Assembly: GCF_027596085.1 (NCBI RefSeq)
Contig: NC_072469.1
Span: 12,979,914 to 13,043,913 of the forward strand
Direction of reading: 5' to 3'
Source: Anoplopoma fimbria
Lineage: Eukaryota; Chordata; Actinopteri; Perciformes; Anoplopomatidae
Length of the DNA: 64,000 bases
Shown: in pieces, positions 50,226 through 63,112 of the stretch
How positions within the stretch are numbered: the stretch's first letter is position 1
Layout of the letters: each line of letters starts with the position of its first letter
The notes under the pieces: generated by a model
What the model saw: only the letters and a program-made list of their open reading frames with translations
Database searches by the model: none
Told to the model about the DNA's origin: nothing
Program-made: the position numbers and the translations under genes

Positions 50226-53200
50226 TATTGCAGTACACTACAGTACACTATTAACACTTGTTCATACTCCAGTACAGATAGATAGATCGATTAGATATAT
50301 ATTAACTTTGCCTTTCATACTATTCACAGGGAAAGTGTACAGCAGTAGGAAGTTACATTGCATCGGGCTCATGAGTTGAATTTAATTTAAAAATAAAAAG
50401 TTCTCACAAAAGTAAAAGGGTATGCAAATACAGGATTAAATTGTAAATGTAAGATACAAATTTCTTACCACAATACAATACAGACAAACAGTCAAGAACT
50501 CACACCCTCCTCTGAACAAACTACAGTTGTGGATATAAGTATGCAGACATGAAGAAACCGGGGATGCGTTGGCTTATTTATAATACAACCAAGGAAAGGT
50601 GAATACAGTACGTACATTCAGTGGACGAAATAAGTGTCCAGTTTACTTTTCTAAAGCAGTCAGCATGCTGGTAATGCGGACAGTCTGCACCGATACTGGT
50701 CACAAATACTGGGCTGCAGATTTGCACAGTGACCCTCACCGACTTGTGCAGATGAAGAAATTTAGGTCTTGCAGTCCATCGTAGCCATAGACACATGGAA
50801 AAACCATGAATTGGCTTTTAGTGCTTCATAAATGACCTTAAACCTTTTATGTGGCGATCTTCATGGGTCCACTCCAGCCACATAGGACCCGAGACCGAAC
50901 TAGGGACCCGTACAGGTTTGGATCTACAGTTTATACGGTCAATCAGGTCCTGTTCCAACACTGTGGGTCCTTGGAGTGTTTATAGAGTTACTTATCTTAT
51001 TTTAGAAGTAATTTGTCCCTTTTTTATATACACCTTTTTTCACATAACAGCCCTTTTATTTGTTCAGCTCTGTGTAGATGTGTGTTGTTTTTCAGTTAAG
51101 CTGATGATCATGATAAAATGTAGCAGGCATCTATATCTACTCTGTGTCTCCTGAAGTGCATCTCCTTTCATGTTTGGAACCTGACTTCAGTCAGCCGTTG
51201 GTTCTGGAAGAGAAGCTATAAAAAAAATGATGGCTGGCAAACATCTTTAGACACTGCACAATCACCTTTCATTTCTTTTTCTATGTGTTTTTTTTCCTAA
51301 GCCGCAGAATGAGGGCGAAAAGAAAAACTGGTTTCTCTCTTTCCAAAAAAGAAGGAAAGAGTAATAAATGAATGGGTTTTGTAACCAAAGAGGCACATCT
51401 CTCAGAAGCGATAGAAAAATCGTTTCCCCGCGGCACACACTAATCTCTAAGCTTTACATTGAAAAAAATCCACCGCCTCCAAAGGTTACATCCAGAATGA
51501 CTAAGAGTCGGATATTAAAAATATCTGAAAAAGGAAATAATGGTGCACATAATATGAAAGGCTGCGAGGGACGGGAATAGAAATGGAAAAAAGGAGCAGT
51601 TAGACATTAGAGAAGAGGTTTAGTTCAGGTTGGTTAGAAGAAGAAAGAGAAACCCAACAGACAGGTAAGTGTGTGTTAAATATCAGTTTATTAGCACAAG
51701 GTGAAGGCAGACAACAGAAAGAGGCACGTCTATAAAAAGGAGATACTTTTTGGAATAAACACATAACAGTGATCTAAACTTTGTGGCACATACAATATGT
51801 TTCTATGCATCCAAGAAGTAAAATAGGAAAAAATATATATATTTAGTACCCAGGTGAAATAATCTGTTTGTTGTGTCTGTAGCTGACCTTAACCTCTGAC
51901 CCCTTTTATGGAGGTCTCCAGTGATCTTCTGTTCATTTACAGCCGTGAGAGTAGAACATGTTTTACAAGGACTGGAGCTGTGCTTGTTATAAACACACAC
52001 AGATGGAAGTGTGTTCACGTACACGTTTAAAATATCACTCTGCCAGGCCGAGGACTAGTTACTCTAAGAGAGAGAAAAACAGCCGTGTGGGCGTGCTGTA
52101 GAACATTCACAGTTTTTTATCTTAATGCCACCAACCGAACAGAGGTGAATGGAATTATATTTGTAGTACAACTATTTTTATATATTTTATTTGTATTATT
52201 TCGTTGCACTAGCTTGGAGCTAACGGGACACTGTCACCTTACTGATAAATCTTAAATTAATTTCCAGTAAACTAAGAGGTTTGACGGACTCAATTCACTA
52301 CACAACGACAACAGACACAACAAACGCATGTTGTTTATAGGAAAAGCAAACACGGAGGTAAGGGACTAAGATTAACATTTATACAATTAAAAATAATCAG
52401 ATTGACTGAGGTAAGAATTAAAAACTAAAGACACACATTACAGTGAAATGGAACAGAAGGCAGCTCAAAGACTACAGGGACATTCCCTACATTGTTCACA
52501 CTAATGATTGTCCATTAAAGGTCTGGCTTTAGTATTTATTAATCCATATATTTGGTTAAAGGAGGATTGTGCAAAGCGGATAAAGCGTGAAGGTTTGACA
52601 GCTCAAAGAGATTGCCAAGAGAGGTGATCGTCAGAGAGGGCTGAAGAGTTAAAAGAGTTTCATTGTAGAGAAGAAAAACAAAATTGACAAAAATGCAAAT
52701 AGTCTTCGGGTGGGTTGAAATGCGATTCTGTTTTGTTATTTTGCCTGCAAATTTGTGCCGGTCGCTGGGTGTCGACGGATTGGGCTTGCAGCACCGGCGA
52801 CTCACTTTGAAAGCTTTCAGACAGGAGGACAAGGGGGCTGGCTGCTAGACGGTGTGTGTGCCCCGAGTGTGTGTGTGTGTAAAGAGAGGGAATGAACTTA
52901 CGAACTTACTGTCTGCTTCAGGGTGATGCTGAGACAGAGAGGGAGAGAAACTAGAGGGGCTGCAGATGTGCATGATTCTTGACCTCATTTGATTTATTTG
53001 GTAATGCCACAGTAGGCTTTTTATACATTTGTAAAGCTGAAATGAATTTGTATGTATTTTTTGTAAATATTGGGACACGAGCACACGATTTGCAAATAAT
53101 AAGTGATCAGAGAGAAACGGGCATTGGAACGGTGGAAATAAGTAAAAGTGGTACTTGGTAACAAATTTCCAAGAATAAAAAACAAAGAAAAAAAAACACA

Positions 53201-53998
53201 CATTGAATTTCAAATGCCACTTGTGTGTTTGTCCAAAAACAGTTGTGTGTCAAAGACACCCAGTTCACCCAGCGGAGTGAATCACAGTGTGCCACACATC
53301 ATGTGGAGGAACAGCGTGTGCTGGAGTCAGGACAGCGTGGCTTAGCAGAGTGTGCGTGTGCACGTATAATAAAGTTTGTGTGAGCTCTGTCATGGGTGAA
53401 AATAATGTGGTATCTCATCCACATCCTCAGACATCCTCCTTCACACTGGATCAAAGCAGCCATGGGCAGTTTGTGTGTCTGTGTGTGTGTCGCACAGGGG
53501 TGAGGGGAGAGGTGCACAGAAGCGGAAGCACAGCTGATTGACGATCGGCATGGCGATGGAGGCGGGGTCTAGTCTTCTGAAGCATGGGGATTGGGAAAAG
53601 GAGGAGAGGAGAGAAAACGGAAAAGAAAATGGAAGTGTAGTAAAAAAAAAAGGGGGGGAAAGAAAGAGTAGAAAAAGTATGTCGACAAAAGATGGTTCAT
53701 TCAAGAGAGAAAAATAATAAGTGGCATAAATAAATAAAAAAGTGAATAAGAGGAAGGGATGAGGAGGGAAAAAAGGAAGAAAGCAGGTTAGTAAAGCTTT
53801 CATAAAATCAACTTGTCAAACAAAAGTCAAATACTTGACCAACATGAGTTATCTTATTCTGAAGGTTTTAAGTCAGATCTGCTTTTGTCGTCTTTTATTG
53901 GTCAAGTATTTGGGAGGACATTCTGTACCGTGTACTTGTGTTTACGTGGCGTGCAGAAGCATCATGCATTGGAGGAGCAGCGTCCCAACACAAACATA

Positions 53999-54055
53999 CG
54001 CACGCACGCGCGCACACACACACACACACACGCACACACACACACACACACACAC
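53999..54055. repeat. (CG/CA)n microsatellite
   Basis: A CGCACG-rich start followed by interrupted CA repeat, about 57 bp. The CG/CA alternation favours Z-DNA. Confidence 0.9.
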
Positions 54056-54654
54056 TTGCTCTGTCAGGATACGCTCTCAATTCTCTGACCCAGTTACTAC
54101 TTATACAGCCTGCGTCCTCTCCCTGGGGTCTGCTGGAGCGGCGGTGATGAATGTATGCAATGCACCTCGAAGAGGCCAGATGGTCTGCACGACTGGAGTA
54201 GGGCCGCCGAAAACAGTTCTATCACACCTCGCACTGATTTCTGTTGAAATCTGAGTTTAACCAAAACTTAAACAGAGCATCCAATACAAACATGCAAGCG
54301 TAGAGCTCCGTAACCATGGTTACGAGCTACAGATGCCATGCAAACAGCCGGACAGCTAAAGTGGGAAACATGCCAACACACAGACTTTTACATGCTGATC
54401 ACTCCTCCTACTGCCACCAACATCCATCCCACACAGGCTTCCAGTCAGTGGACCAAACACAGTCCATAAAAGATGGCAAGTTTGACAGCTTTATCCTTCC
54501 CAGAGTGCACTGGTATCCGCTGGCAGAGAAAAACACCCAGTGCCAGTTTAATTCCTTAGAAGATAATAGTTGTTTTGAATATTTTTTTAAAGTAGAATGA
54601 CACATTGCCAGATTGGCTGGCAAATTGGGCAAAGTTTACTACACCACCTACACA

Positions 54655-54780
54655 CATAGACTGTAAATAAGAAGTGGATATAGTCGCGACTTGACGCTAC
54701 CCATTGTTTTTTTGCAACCAGAAGTGACAGGAGAGGGTGGAGCTAAGTACAATCAAACACTAAATAAGGCATTTGTTTCA
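54655..54780 (+). repeat. 'CATAGACTG...' fish repeat, copy C (truncated)
   Basis: Starts CATAGACTGTAAATAAGAAG and contains TTTTTTGCAACCAGAAGTGA. It matches the left part of the copy at 4404; the 3' portion is missing. Confidence 0.55.
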
Positions 54781-56135
54781 GGTCCAATCTGCAGCTGGTT
54801 AAGATTAGTTTTATTCACTGCCCAGCAGAGGCAGAAGTTCCACAACAAAGCTCTAGAATTCTCTCTGACCAGAATGAGTTCTGGTCATTATTATATACGG
54901 GGTTACAGTAAAATAACAGTTAAACAAAAAGTGTGGATTGGGTTTAGCTACTCAGGAAGGACGAGGGTCATTGAAACTATCGCCACCCAAGGTGTGTATA
55001 AGTTGACAGTCCAGGGAATGAGTCGGTCTGGGAACCCAACTCACAGCTCTGCAGTAGTGGCTTCTCATGGGCTGACTACAGGTCTGTTTTACAGAACAAA
55101 AAGGTGATTTGATACAATAAGGTGTGACCTCTTACAGGGTCTCTCTCTTTACACCACACCTAAAGGTTTCACTCACAGAGGTTTGTTCATTAATGTAACG
55201 TAGTTTCATCTGCACAGAGGTTACTGTTACACAGAAGTGGCAGGAAAACATAAAACAATACAGTTAATTCATCTAAGAAAGCTCTAACGTTATCTTCTGC
55301 TTTAGAAACTGGAAAACATAAATCCATACAGACACTGTCCTTCTGCCAAGAGGATGGAGCTTTGACTATATAAGATTTCACCGACACCAAATTGCTGCAT
55401 TTCATTCTGCTTTTACTGAATAAAACGTCTGAAAATGTCTCCCTTTAACCTTCAAGGCTGAAGTGGATTTGCGTGTTGTCAGTGGAGGAGACCTTTCATA
55501 CTGATTCATACACCCATGCAAAGTCCTTCCTCTTCTAATGACATGCACAGCAGCTCTGCAGCTTGAAAAGGAACGTCTGCATGGCGACAAGAAAAAGTGA
55601 GCGTTCATGTTTAAGCTTAGAGATGGGGGGGACCAGACTATTGAAAAATAAAAGTCTGATGAGCTGATTTCTAAGATGTACCACGCATAAACACACAAAC
55701 ACACACACACACACACTGCAGAAAAACAGTTCCCCTCTCAGTCTATTTCAGGGTAAGTAGACAGCCAGAGGGGCAGACAGAGATGCTGTTCATTAGACAC
55801 AATAAATATTCCTCTTTAGAGCAGCATCCTTTCGCTGTGGCTCATTATCTCCAATAAGAGATAACACTAAAACAATTTATTCACATCACAGGCAAAGAAA
55901 GGACTGTCTTCAATTGCTGCGTTATTCCATTTATTAAAAGGAGTACATGTGATATTATCAGGGGGAACATTTGACAATCGCCTGTCCTCAACTGAGATTC
56001 ATTTCCATCACTGATTATGCAAATGACCTACTTTGCACTTCACTACTGATTGAAATTGAAGTCTTACTGATTAGCTCTCTTAGCCAGCTGGAGAAAGGCA
56101 GCGGTGTAAAGTCGCAATGGGTGACGCGTTTTATC

Positions 56136-56634
56136 CAGGTGACAACCTCCAGTTCTGCCAAGTGACACCGATGTGGAAGTGTCCTAAAACCTGCATTCTA
56201 TCTACTGACCAGCAGGGGGCGACTCCTCTGGTTGCAAAAAAAGAAGTCAGATTGTATTGTATTGTTCTCTTGATTTATTACCTCAGTAAACATTGTAAAC
56301 ATGAGTTTATGGTCTCAATCTCTAGTTTCAAGTGTTGATGTTCATTTAGTAAATTATGGTCCATTTAGAGTCAAGGAGACCAAAAAGCAGGTAATCCTTT
56401 CAGGCTAAATGCTTTGGCTGTGATTGACAGGTCGCTGCCCCTACCGGAGCTGTACACAGAGTCACTACGTCACTCCTCCAGATTCCTAATATGGTAACTT
56501 CTGTTATTTAATTACAAAAAGCAAAGATCGGCGACGGCCGTAATCCAAGATGGCGAGAGCCAAATCGCTGAACTCGAGGCTTCAAAACAGCAGTCCACAA
56601 ACCAATGGCTACGTCCACTTCTTCTATACAGTCA
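56136..56634 (-). repeat. 'CATAGACTG...' fish repeat, copy B (inverted)
   Basis: On the minus strand it starts GACTGTATAGAAGAAGTGGA, includes GCCATCTTGGATTACGGCCG and reaches TTTTGCAACCAGAGGAGTCG CCCCCTGCTGG. Its GC-rich interior and length (about 500 bp) suggest a nearly full copy, in opposite orientation to copies A, C and D. Confidence 0.6.
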
Positions 56635-57762
56635 CTTGTTTTATCACAAATCTTTAAACAGATTCCTGCTCCTCAGAATTGAAAACATATGGGTTTTACA
56701 GCAGGGTCCCTCATTCCTCTCTGATAAAACGTGAACGTGGAAGAAAACATGAAGGTCAGTCTTCAGTTAATTTGCAGATTCATAGTTTACACTAAAAAAG
56801 ACAAGAGGAACTTATAAATACAAACATAATGCACTTTTGAAGATTCATTAGGCTTGTCGTTGGAAACAATGCACCTGGAGTATCTTACGACAACTAGTCG
56901 GTTGTACTTTTACTTATTAAACACAATTTTGGACAGCAACCTTTACTTGAAGCGATAGTTCAGATGTTTTGTAGTGGGTTTGTATAAGGTACTTCTTCAT
57001 AGTCAGTGTATTACTACAGAAGATGGATTTAGGAGAAAACAGACAGGAGTACCAGCACGGGAACAAACTAATGAACTGCTGTGGACGATTTTTAGTAGAT
57101 CAATTTAAGTGTATGCTATATTCAAAATATTTTCACCAATTTACCTTGGTGTCAGCCCTTGCCGACTGGGAACTGAAACCGTTATCTAGGCTCTCTTTAA
57201 AGCCACAGGACTCCATTAACAAAAACAGCAATGTAACCTCACAGAACATGGGAGTTGCTGGTCTACAGCTGCCTCTCATTTTACATCCAAACAGTGGAAC
57301 ACTAAAATATGTTTCTGAAAACACTTGAGGCGAGAAATACGCAATACAGTAACTAACTTTTGATTTCTTTCCTGATTTTGTCTATCTGATCCATGTACTA
57401 CTGTCAAGGCTAGACCGACAGTTAGAGCAATTAGGACAAATAATTATTTTTTTGAAGTTACCAAATTTGACTTTAAGTACATTATTAATTATTAATTTGC
57501 TCACTTTTACTGTTAAAAAAAACAAGAACACAAAAGAATAAAGTTTTTCTACAGGGCTCCTGAGTTTACCGTTACAAGGAACTTGACATTTAATATGTTT
57601 CTGATCGTAACTCATATTTTTTAATCATATCAATGCCTTATTGTCGTTGAACTACTTTGAATGAACGGCTGGGAGAATTAAGAGCAGCAGCCTTGTTTTT
57701 AAGGATGTTAAAGACCCACGAGAGCAGCTCACATCCTGCTCTGACAGGCTACTTATATCAGA

Positions 57763-57764
<2 letters not shown>

Positions 57765-57805
<41 letters not shown>
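57765..57805. repeat. (AC)n microsatellite
   Basis: About 20 AC units close to the donor side of the 57946-58002 exon. Confidence 0.95.
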
Positions 57806-57808
<3 letters not shown>

Positions 57809-57945
57809 GATCAAACTGAGGTGAAGAACAAGGAGGAAGTAAAGACGGTTGAAAGACAAGAAAAGACCAACGGCCCGTGATTGGTGGATGAGGATGACCA
57901 GGCGACCTTCACCAACGGCAGAGGGAATTGTGGGATATGTCTTAC

Positions 57946-58002
57946 CAGGCTTTTGCACCCCGTGAGCTTCCTGCTCTCCATTCTCCAGAGTCGCACCCGT
58001 GT
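57946..58002 (-). CDS. map4: map4 exon (19 codons, phase 1-1)
   Basis: 57-nt exon between a GTGTGTGCTGTGCAG|AC acceptor and an AAGCCTG|GTAAGAC donor, both strong. Joined to the phase-1 end of the first coding exon it gives DTGATLENGEQEAHGVQKP. It follows the MAP4 N-terminal signature at the position where mammalian MAP4 also has a short, variable, polar stretch. It is symmetric in phase, so skipping would keep the frame. The acceptor polypyrimidine tract is itself a TG repeat. Confidence 0.85.
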
Positions 58003-58361
58003 CTGCACAGCACACACACACACACACAAAACAAGCAGACACATTACTATCCATCTGAGTGCTGATGGCCTGACGAGATAGGAAAAATCAAAGTGCACGG
58101 TATCGGTTTTGTTCAGCGGAAATATGACAGATTGAGCCCGGCATCGAATGGAAACCATTGACCCAGGTATCCGAAAGGGCAGATCGCTACAGACATGTGT
58201 GTAGTCTACCACTGGATGAACCAGTTAGGAGCACACGGGCCTGTTGTGGTCAGACTGGGGGCAGGCAGAGGGCAGAGCATATTAGTCAGTGTGGGACGCT
58301 GAGAGATATGATACTGTGTGACATCTGACTGCTGAATCACAGCACTTTATTTATCCTATGT

Positions 58362-58493
<132 letters not shown>

Positions 58494-58574
58494 CACAGTT
58501 TTACAACAAGGCTCCGACACACAAGCATCAATCAGACAAAGAAATGTGGCTATATTCATATATATGTCTATAAA

Positions 58575-58599
58575 TGATATATATATATATATATATATA
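58575..58599. repeat. (TA)n microsatellite
   Basis: About 12 TA units shortly after the long CA repeat. Confidence 0.9.
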
Positions 58600-58932
58600 A
58601 TTCATAGTCATACACAGTAGTGCACATGCACACACACACACACACGGTAAATGGACTGCTATCCAAGTGCTTAGCAAAACAATTGCTCTGGTTCACTCAT
58701 GTACTCACTATTCAGACATTTATTGTAGTGAACTGATTGGTCAGAAGCGGTTAATTGGTAGGTTATGTTACCATGACAACATAACCATGTTAAAAGTGAG
58801 CCAACTAACAAGAAAGCGTGCAAAAAAGTACATGCCAACAAAAAACAGCAAAACAAAGCGTACACGTGTATACAGTACACACATGAACACATTAAAGTGC
58901 AGGCATGCAAAACCCCGAACGGGCATGCAAGA

Positions 58933-58965
58933 ACACACACATACACACACACACACACACACACA
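58933..58965. repeat. (AC)n microsatellite
   Basis: Interrupted AC repeat of about 33 bp. Confidence 0.9.
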
Positions 58966-60338
58966 AGGCATGATTAATTTATGTCCGCACCAACACACAG
59001 GACACCACGGATCAAAAACACAGGACACTCATCAAAGTGCACGTTACATGCACATCAGGGCACTAAACCAACAACTCTGGTCCAAAAACAAACAAAACAA
59101 AAACAAATCTTCCTCCGTCTAGCTCTCCTGCTGACAGAGGACAATAACTGGCCGACCGCCTCGCCCTGCAGTTTTGGCACTCTGCGTGTCAGCATGTCTG
59201 CGTTTGTCCAAATGAACACGGCGTGCCACAGCGGATCACCGGCAACACCGCCCACGGCCCGTCCCGTGGCCTGCTGTCACCGACGAGGGCCCACACGCAG
59301 TCTGACTGTCTGACCAAAGTGTTGGGGGGTGGGTGGGGGAACCGAAATGGGCCCGAGAGCCAAGTCAGCCCTGGTTAACTGTCACTTCCTTTTATCTGGT
59401 TACTCACTCAGCTGTGTATTTGATCCATCTATCTGCTTACACACATTCCTATGTACTATCTGTGCTTCTCTTCTTTTTTTTTTAGCTTCATGGCATATTA
59501 ACCCCATAATTCATAACTAAACTAAATCAAAAACTTTGCATCAGCTTAATATTCATACAGCAATCCTATAATAAACTTTTCCACACATATGCAATCTATC
59601 ACTGTACCATGGCTGTATCTAAGACTATTAGATTAACAAGGAAAAAACCTCTTCAAGCTAATTCCTGAGCCCTCACCAAAAGTATTACTTTGTCCATATA
59701 CAATATAAAACCATCACAGTTCTACTGCAAATTTTTTTAAATGAACAGATTTAATATGTACCTTATGACACAATAACATCTAGGCCCATTACATAGACTA
59801 TTAACTGTCAAGGACACATTATAGTTTACATGAAGAACCTTGACACAAACACCGGGGTGGTTAACCATCATATGTATTGACTTTGGAACTATACCAGCTA
59901 CTGGAGCAGCAGGTGGGACAGTTGGACAGTGAGCGCTCAGAGTCAAAGCATCGAGCCGCTACTCTGCTTATCTTCAGGCTGCTATCTTCCCTGCGGCTGA
60001 ATGGCAGCCCGGTAGATCGGAAACGGCAGGCAGGGTGTCCGGAGGTGTTTGATACTATCTGTCATTGAGGAGCAGCTGCAGTTCGTGTTACATTAAACAG
60101 ATTCTCATCCCGTTCAGTGCGGACGGAATCGGATACAGAGGTGAACGTGATGTGGTTCAGGACGGGATGAACGGGGATGAAGGTTTGAGAGGAGACAGAG
60201 TTTCTTTAACTTTGAAGCTAATTTTAAATCAATATATTATTCAATAATAAACGAGTTGATGCTCCCTGAACAACAGAACCTGTGATAATATTAGAACCCC
60301 ATCCCATGCTCCATCGGGGTCCATCGTATCGGTCTCAC

Positions 60339-60527
60339 CTGCCCTGGTGTCGTCGTTGTCCAGCAGGGGGATGTAGTCCGTCTTCCCCACCGTCTCCCCG
60401 ACCTTGTCGTCGAAAGCTTCCGCCTCCAGCTGGGCCATGAAGTCCCTCTCCACCAGGCTCTCCGGGCCCGGCTGGGGAACGCTGTCCGTCAGCGCGTCGC
60501 TCAGACTCAGGTCTAACTCCGCCATGG
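60339..60527 (-). CDS. map4: map4 first coding exon, MAP4 N-terminus
   Basis: Encodes the amino terminus of microtubule-associated protein 4, a cytoplasmic protein that binds and stabilises microtubules. The ATG is at 60525, two bases after a strong acceptor (TTTGTTTGTGTGCAG|CC). The 5' UTR therefore continues in an upstream exon that I did not find. The protein starts [14 protein letters not shown] and continues [31 protein letters not shown]. The last block is the conserved MAP4 N-terminal signature, and the start resembles mammalian MADLSLADALTE. The exon ends ACCAGGGCAG|GTGAGAC in phase 1, after 62 codons. This exon anchors identification of the whole minus-strand gene. Base composition is clearly GC-richer than the surrounding introns. 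Confidence 0.93.
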
Positions 60528-61958
60528 CTGCACACAAACAAAGAGAGAGAGAGGACAGTAAGCCTGCTATCATGCTAAACACACTAAATGTCCAACAACA
60601 ATGCTCCTGTCCATCAAAACCCCAAAACAAACGTCCCCAATCAGTATAATCCCTCTCTTTCACACAGTAGCAGCAACCTCAAGTCAGACCTATAAACATG
60701 GCCATAAACTCCGATATAACCACTCCCACATAAAGCTGGTAAGGTGATACGCTGAAAAACAGAGGTTGAAATTATTCTGAATAATACAAAATTAGTTTTT
60801 TTCAACGCCAAGACAGTGTGCTTCTAACAGGAAACGTAAAAAGTAGAAATATTAACGTATAATGTTTACAGAAAAGTGTAGCCTGGTGTGTCTCCCTATC
60901 CTCTTCCCAAACAAAGAGGAGTTCATTCTCACTCAATTGTCCCTCAAGGCTCCCTTACAGCTTTTCCAAACTTGTGAATCACCACAACTATGTCACTGAG
61001 CATACAGTCCAGGTACAAAAAATAATAGGCTAATGGGTCCGGTAGTATGCAGTTAGCAATGGACAGACAGACTTGCACGCACACACGACCAAACGCATGT
61101 TCTCCTATAGGCAACCGTCTGGTGGCGATAATAAGTATGAATGGATAAGACTAGAAAAACAACACTTTGATAATGATTTAGCCGCGTTTCTGAAAATCAA
61201 CTTCACATACCCTTGAAAAGGAAAAGACAAAGTCCCAAGAAGTAATCACATTAAAACCGTGGGGAAACCTTCTAGTCTGAACTATTTGATGAAAAAATAA
61301 ATCACAAAAATGCAATTGAAACAATAACAATATGGAACCTAGGACACATCTTAAAAGTTGTCACTTTGCAATCAAATATAGCCCAGTTTTGCATTTTAAG
61401 AAAATATGTCTGGATTCTGAAAAGTTGCTAAATGTGTTTACCCGACTTTGGCAAATTAGAAAGGGAGAGAAGGAGACTGACCAAGGCAGCTGAAAGTGAG
61501 CGATAAAGATGAAAGAAGAGGAGGTAAAGCTGAGCTATGGAGGGAGAAACTGAGTGAGAGATGGAAATGGAGAGAAGTGGTTAAAGGAAGTGAGGAGGCA
61601 AAATCTAACACTATGCAATGACAACAGATTAACAAAGTGATTACAGCCTATTGCATCATAGAGCCCAGGAAGTCTTAAATCTGACAAACACGATAGACAA
61701 AATGACTAGATCTCTTTGGTTTCCATGATCAGGGGAAAATCTGATGTGAGCTGGACTGGACTACCGCAGGACCTGGATCCAAATGGTGGCATGGAATCTA
61801 TCCTAAAGAAGCACACACTGGTTTTCTGACCTCTGAGGTATTTAGAACCTACATGTAATGCAACTACCTGCCACGAGGAGGCACAGTTCTATCTGGGATG
61901 TTGCTGTCTGAAAGAAATGCATGACTTGGTGCTCCAACACAGAAGCACAGTCTGTACC

Positions 61959-61980
61959 CACACCCACACCACCACACACA

Positions 61981-62027
<47 letters not shown>
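61959..62027. repeat. (CA)n microsatellite with CC interruptions
   Basis: CACCACACA-type interrupted start, then about 20 clean CA units. Confidence 0.93.
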
Positions 62028-62030
<3 letters not shown>

Positions 62031-63049
62031 ATCCAGGCAGCAGTCATCAGCCCGTCTGGGAGTTCAGCTGACCAGCAGCCACCAGGGGACTTTCATGAGT
62101 CATGCTGTGTCATGCTGTGTCATCTTCCAACTATAAGTAGTATAGTATTTAGGGCACCAGCAGCAGCCAACCTCCCTCTGCTCACCGTGTTAATCCCTCT
62201 CCTCTCCATCTCCATCTTTACACTCCCCCTTTTATCGTCTACGGCATACTTTACATCTCTACCCCGTACCAAGCATCCCTCTCTTTTTTGTCTGAAATCA
62301 GTCAGCTTCCTCAAACAGATGCAGCCCAAAGTCAAATATGACTCAACGGCCCCCTCTGCTGGAGTATCTTCTAATTACAACAAGTGAGCAGGTACCAGGT
62401 AAACTTAATTCTGTTTGTACTTACCATCCATGGATGGCTTTTATTAGTTTAAGTTTCATGGTTATCTTAGTGCTTGGGGAAAGCTCTATGTTGGTCTAAC
62501 ATCACGATGACCTAAAGCATAGAGTCAGAATGGTTTTACCAGAACTGGACCGACTTGCACAGAGCCCTGATCCCAACCCCGTCCCACACCTCTGTGGTGA
62601 ACTGGAAGGACTGTGAGCCAGGTCTTACCTCCAGGACTTCACAGACATAAGATGATCACCTGATACAGTGGTGTTGTGCTTTGTTGCACGACATCTCTGT
62701 CACAGTTCCAATGTGAAATGGTAGCGTAACATCCTACAGAGAGAGAGCGTTTTGCAGGAGCGCCTGACTGCTTTTTTGTTGCGCAAATAGATATCAGAGT
62801 GTTTTTAGCAGTAAGCTCTGTCTATTTTTATCCATTATTGTTAGGCAACCACTAAATGCAGCCAATGTTAGCCACAACAGAAACCACAAACTGTACGCTA
62901 CCTAATAGTACAGTTTAACTTAATGAATATAACTTTTTAATATCATTTTTATCATTATTAAGTCCACACTAATCCTGCTGTTTTCTGATCAGGTCATGGT
63001 AACTTCAGTTGGTTAAGTCATATAGCTATGTGTAGAATATTTTTTTTAC

Positions 63050-63112
63050 TTTGGTGAACAATGTGAGGGCATTTGGCCTTGGCGGAGGTCTGCGCTCTCT
63101 AGGAGTGCCCTC
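63050..63112 (+). repeat. Fish repeat end fragment ('TTGGCGGAGGTCTGCGC')
   Basis: Contains CATTTGGCCTTGGCGGAGGT then CTGCGCTCTCTAGGAGTGCC, which I recognise as the end of an abundant fish interspersed repeat. It may be the other end of the family seen at 26890 and 44815. Confidence 0.45.

Larger units (their letters stand above)
39510..57945. other. Longest map4 intron (~18 kb)
   Basis: Contains microsatellites (48143-48235, 53999-54055, 57765-57805) and purine-rich tracts near 40130-40290 and 53570-53790. It holds fish repeats near 40563, 41120, 42735, 44815, 50085, 54655 and 56136, a hAT end near 42957, and a G18 run. Two exon-like segments (45691-45794 plus strand; 52902-52928 minus strand) do not fit the gene and are treated as findings. 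No other coding DNA was recognised. Confidence 0.6.

Noticed and set aside
54691..55107. Plus-strand frame of 138 codons
   Set aside because: Begins inside an interspersed repeat copy, has no recognised similarity and no splice sites; judged chance.
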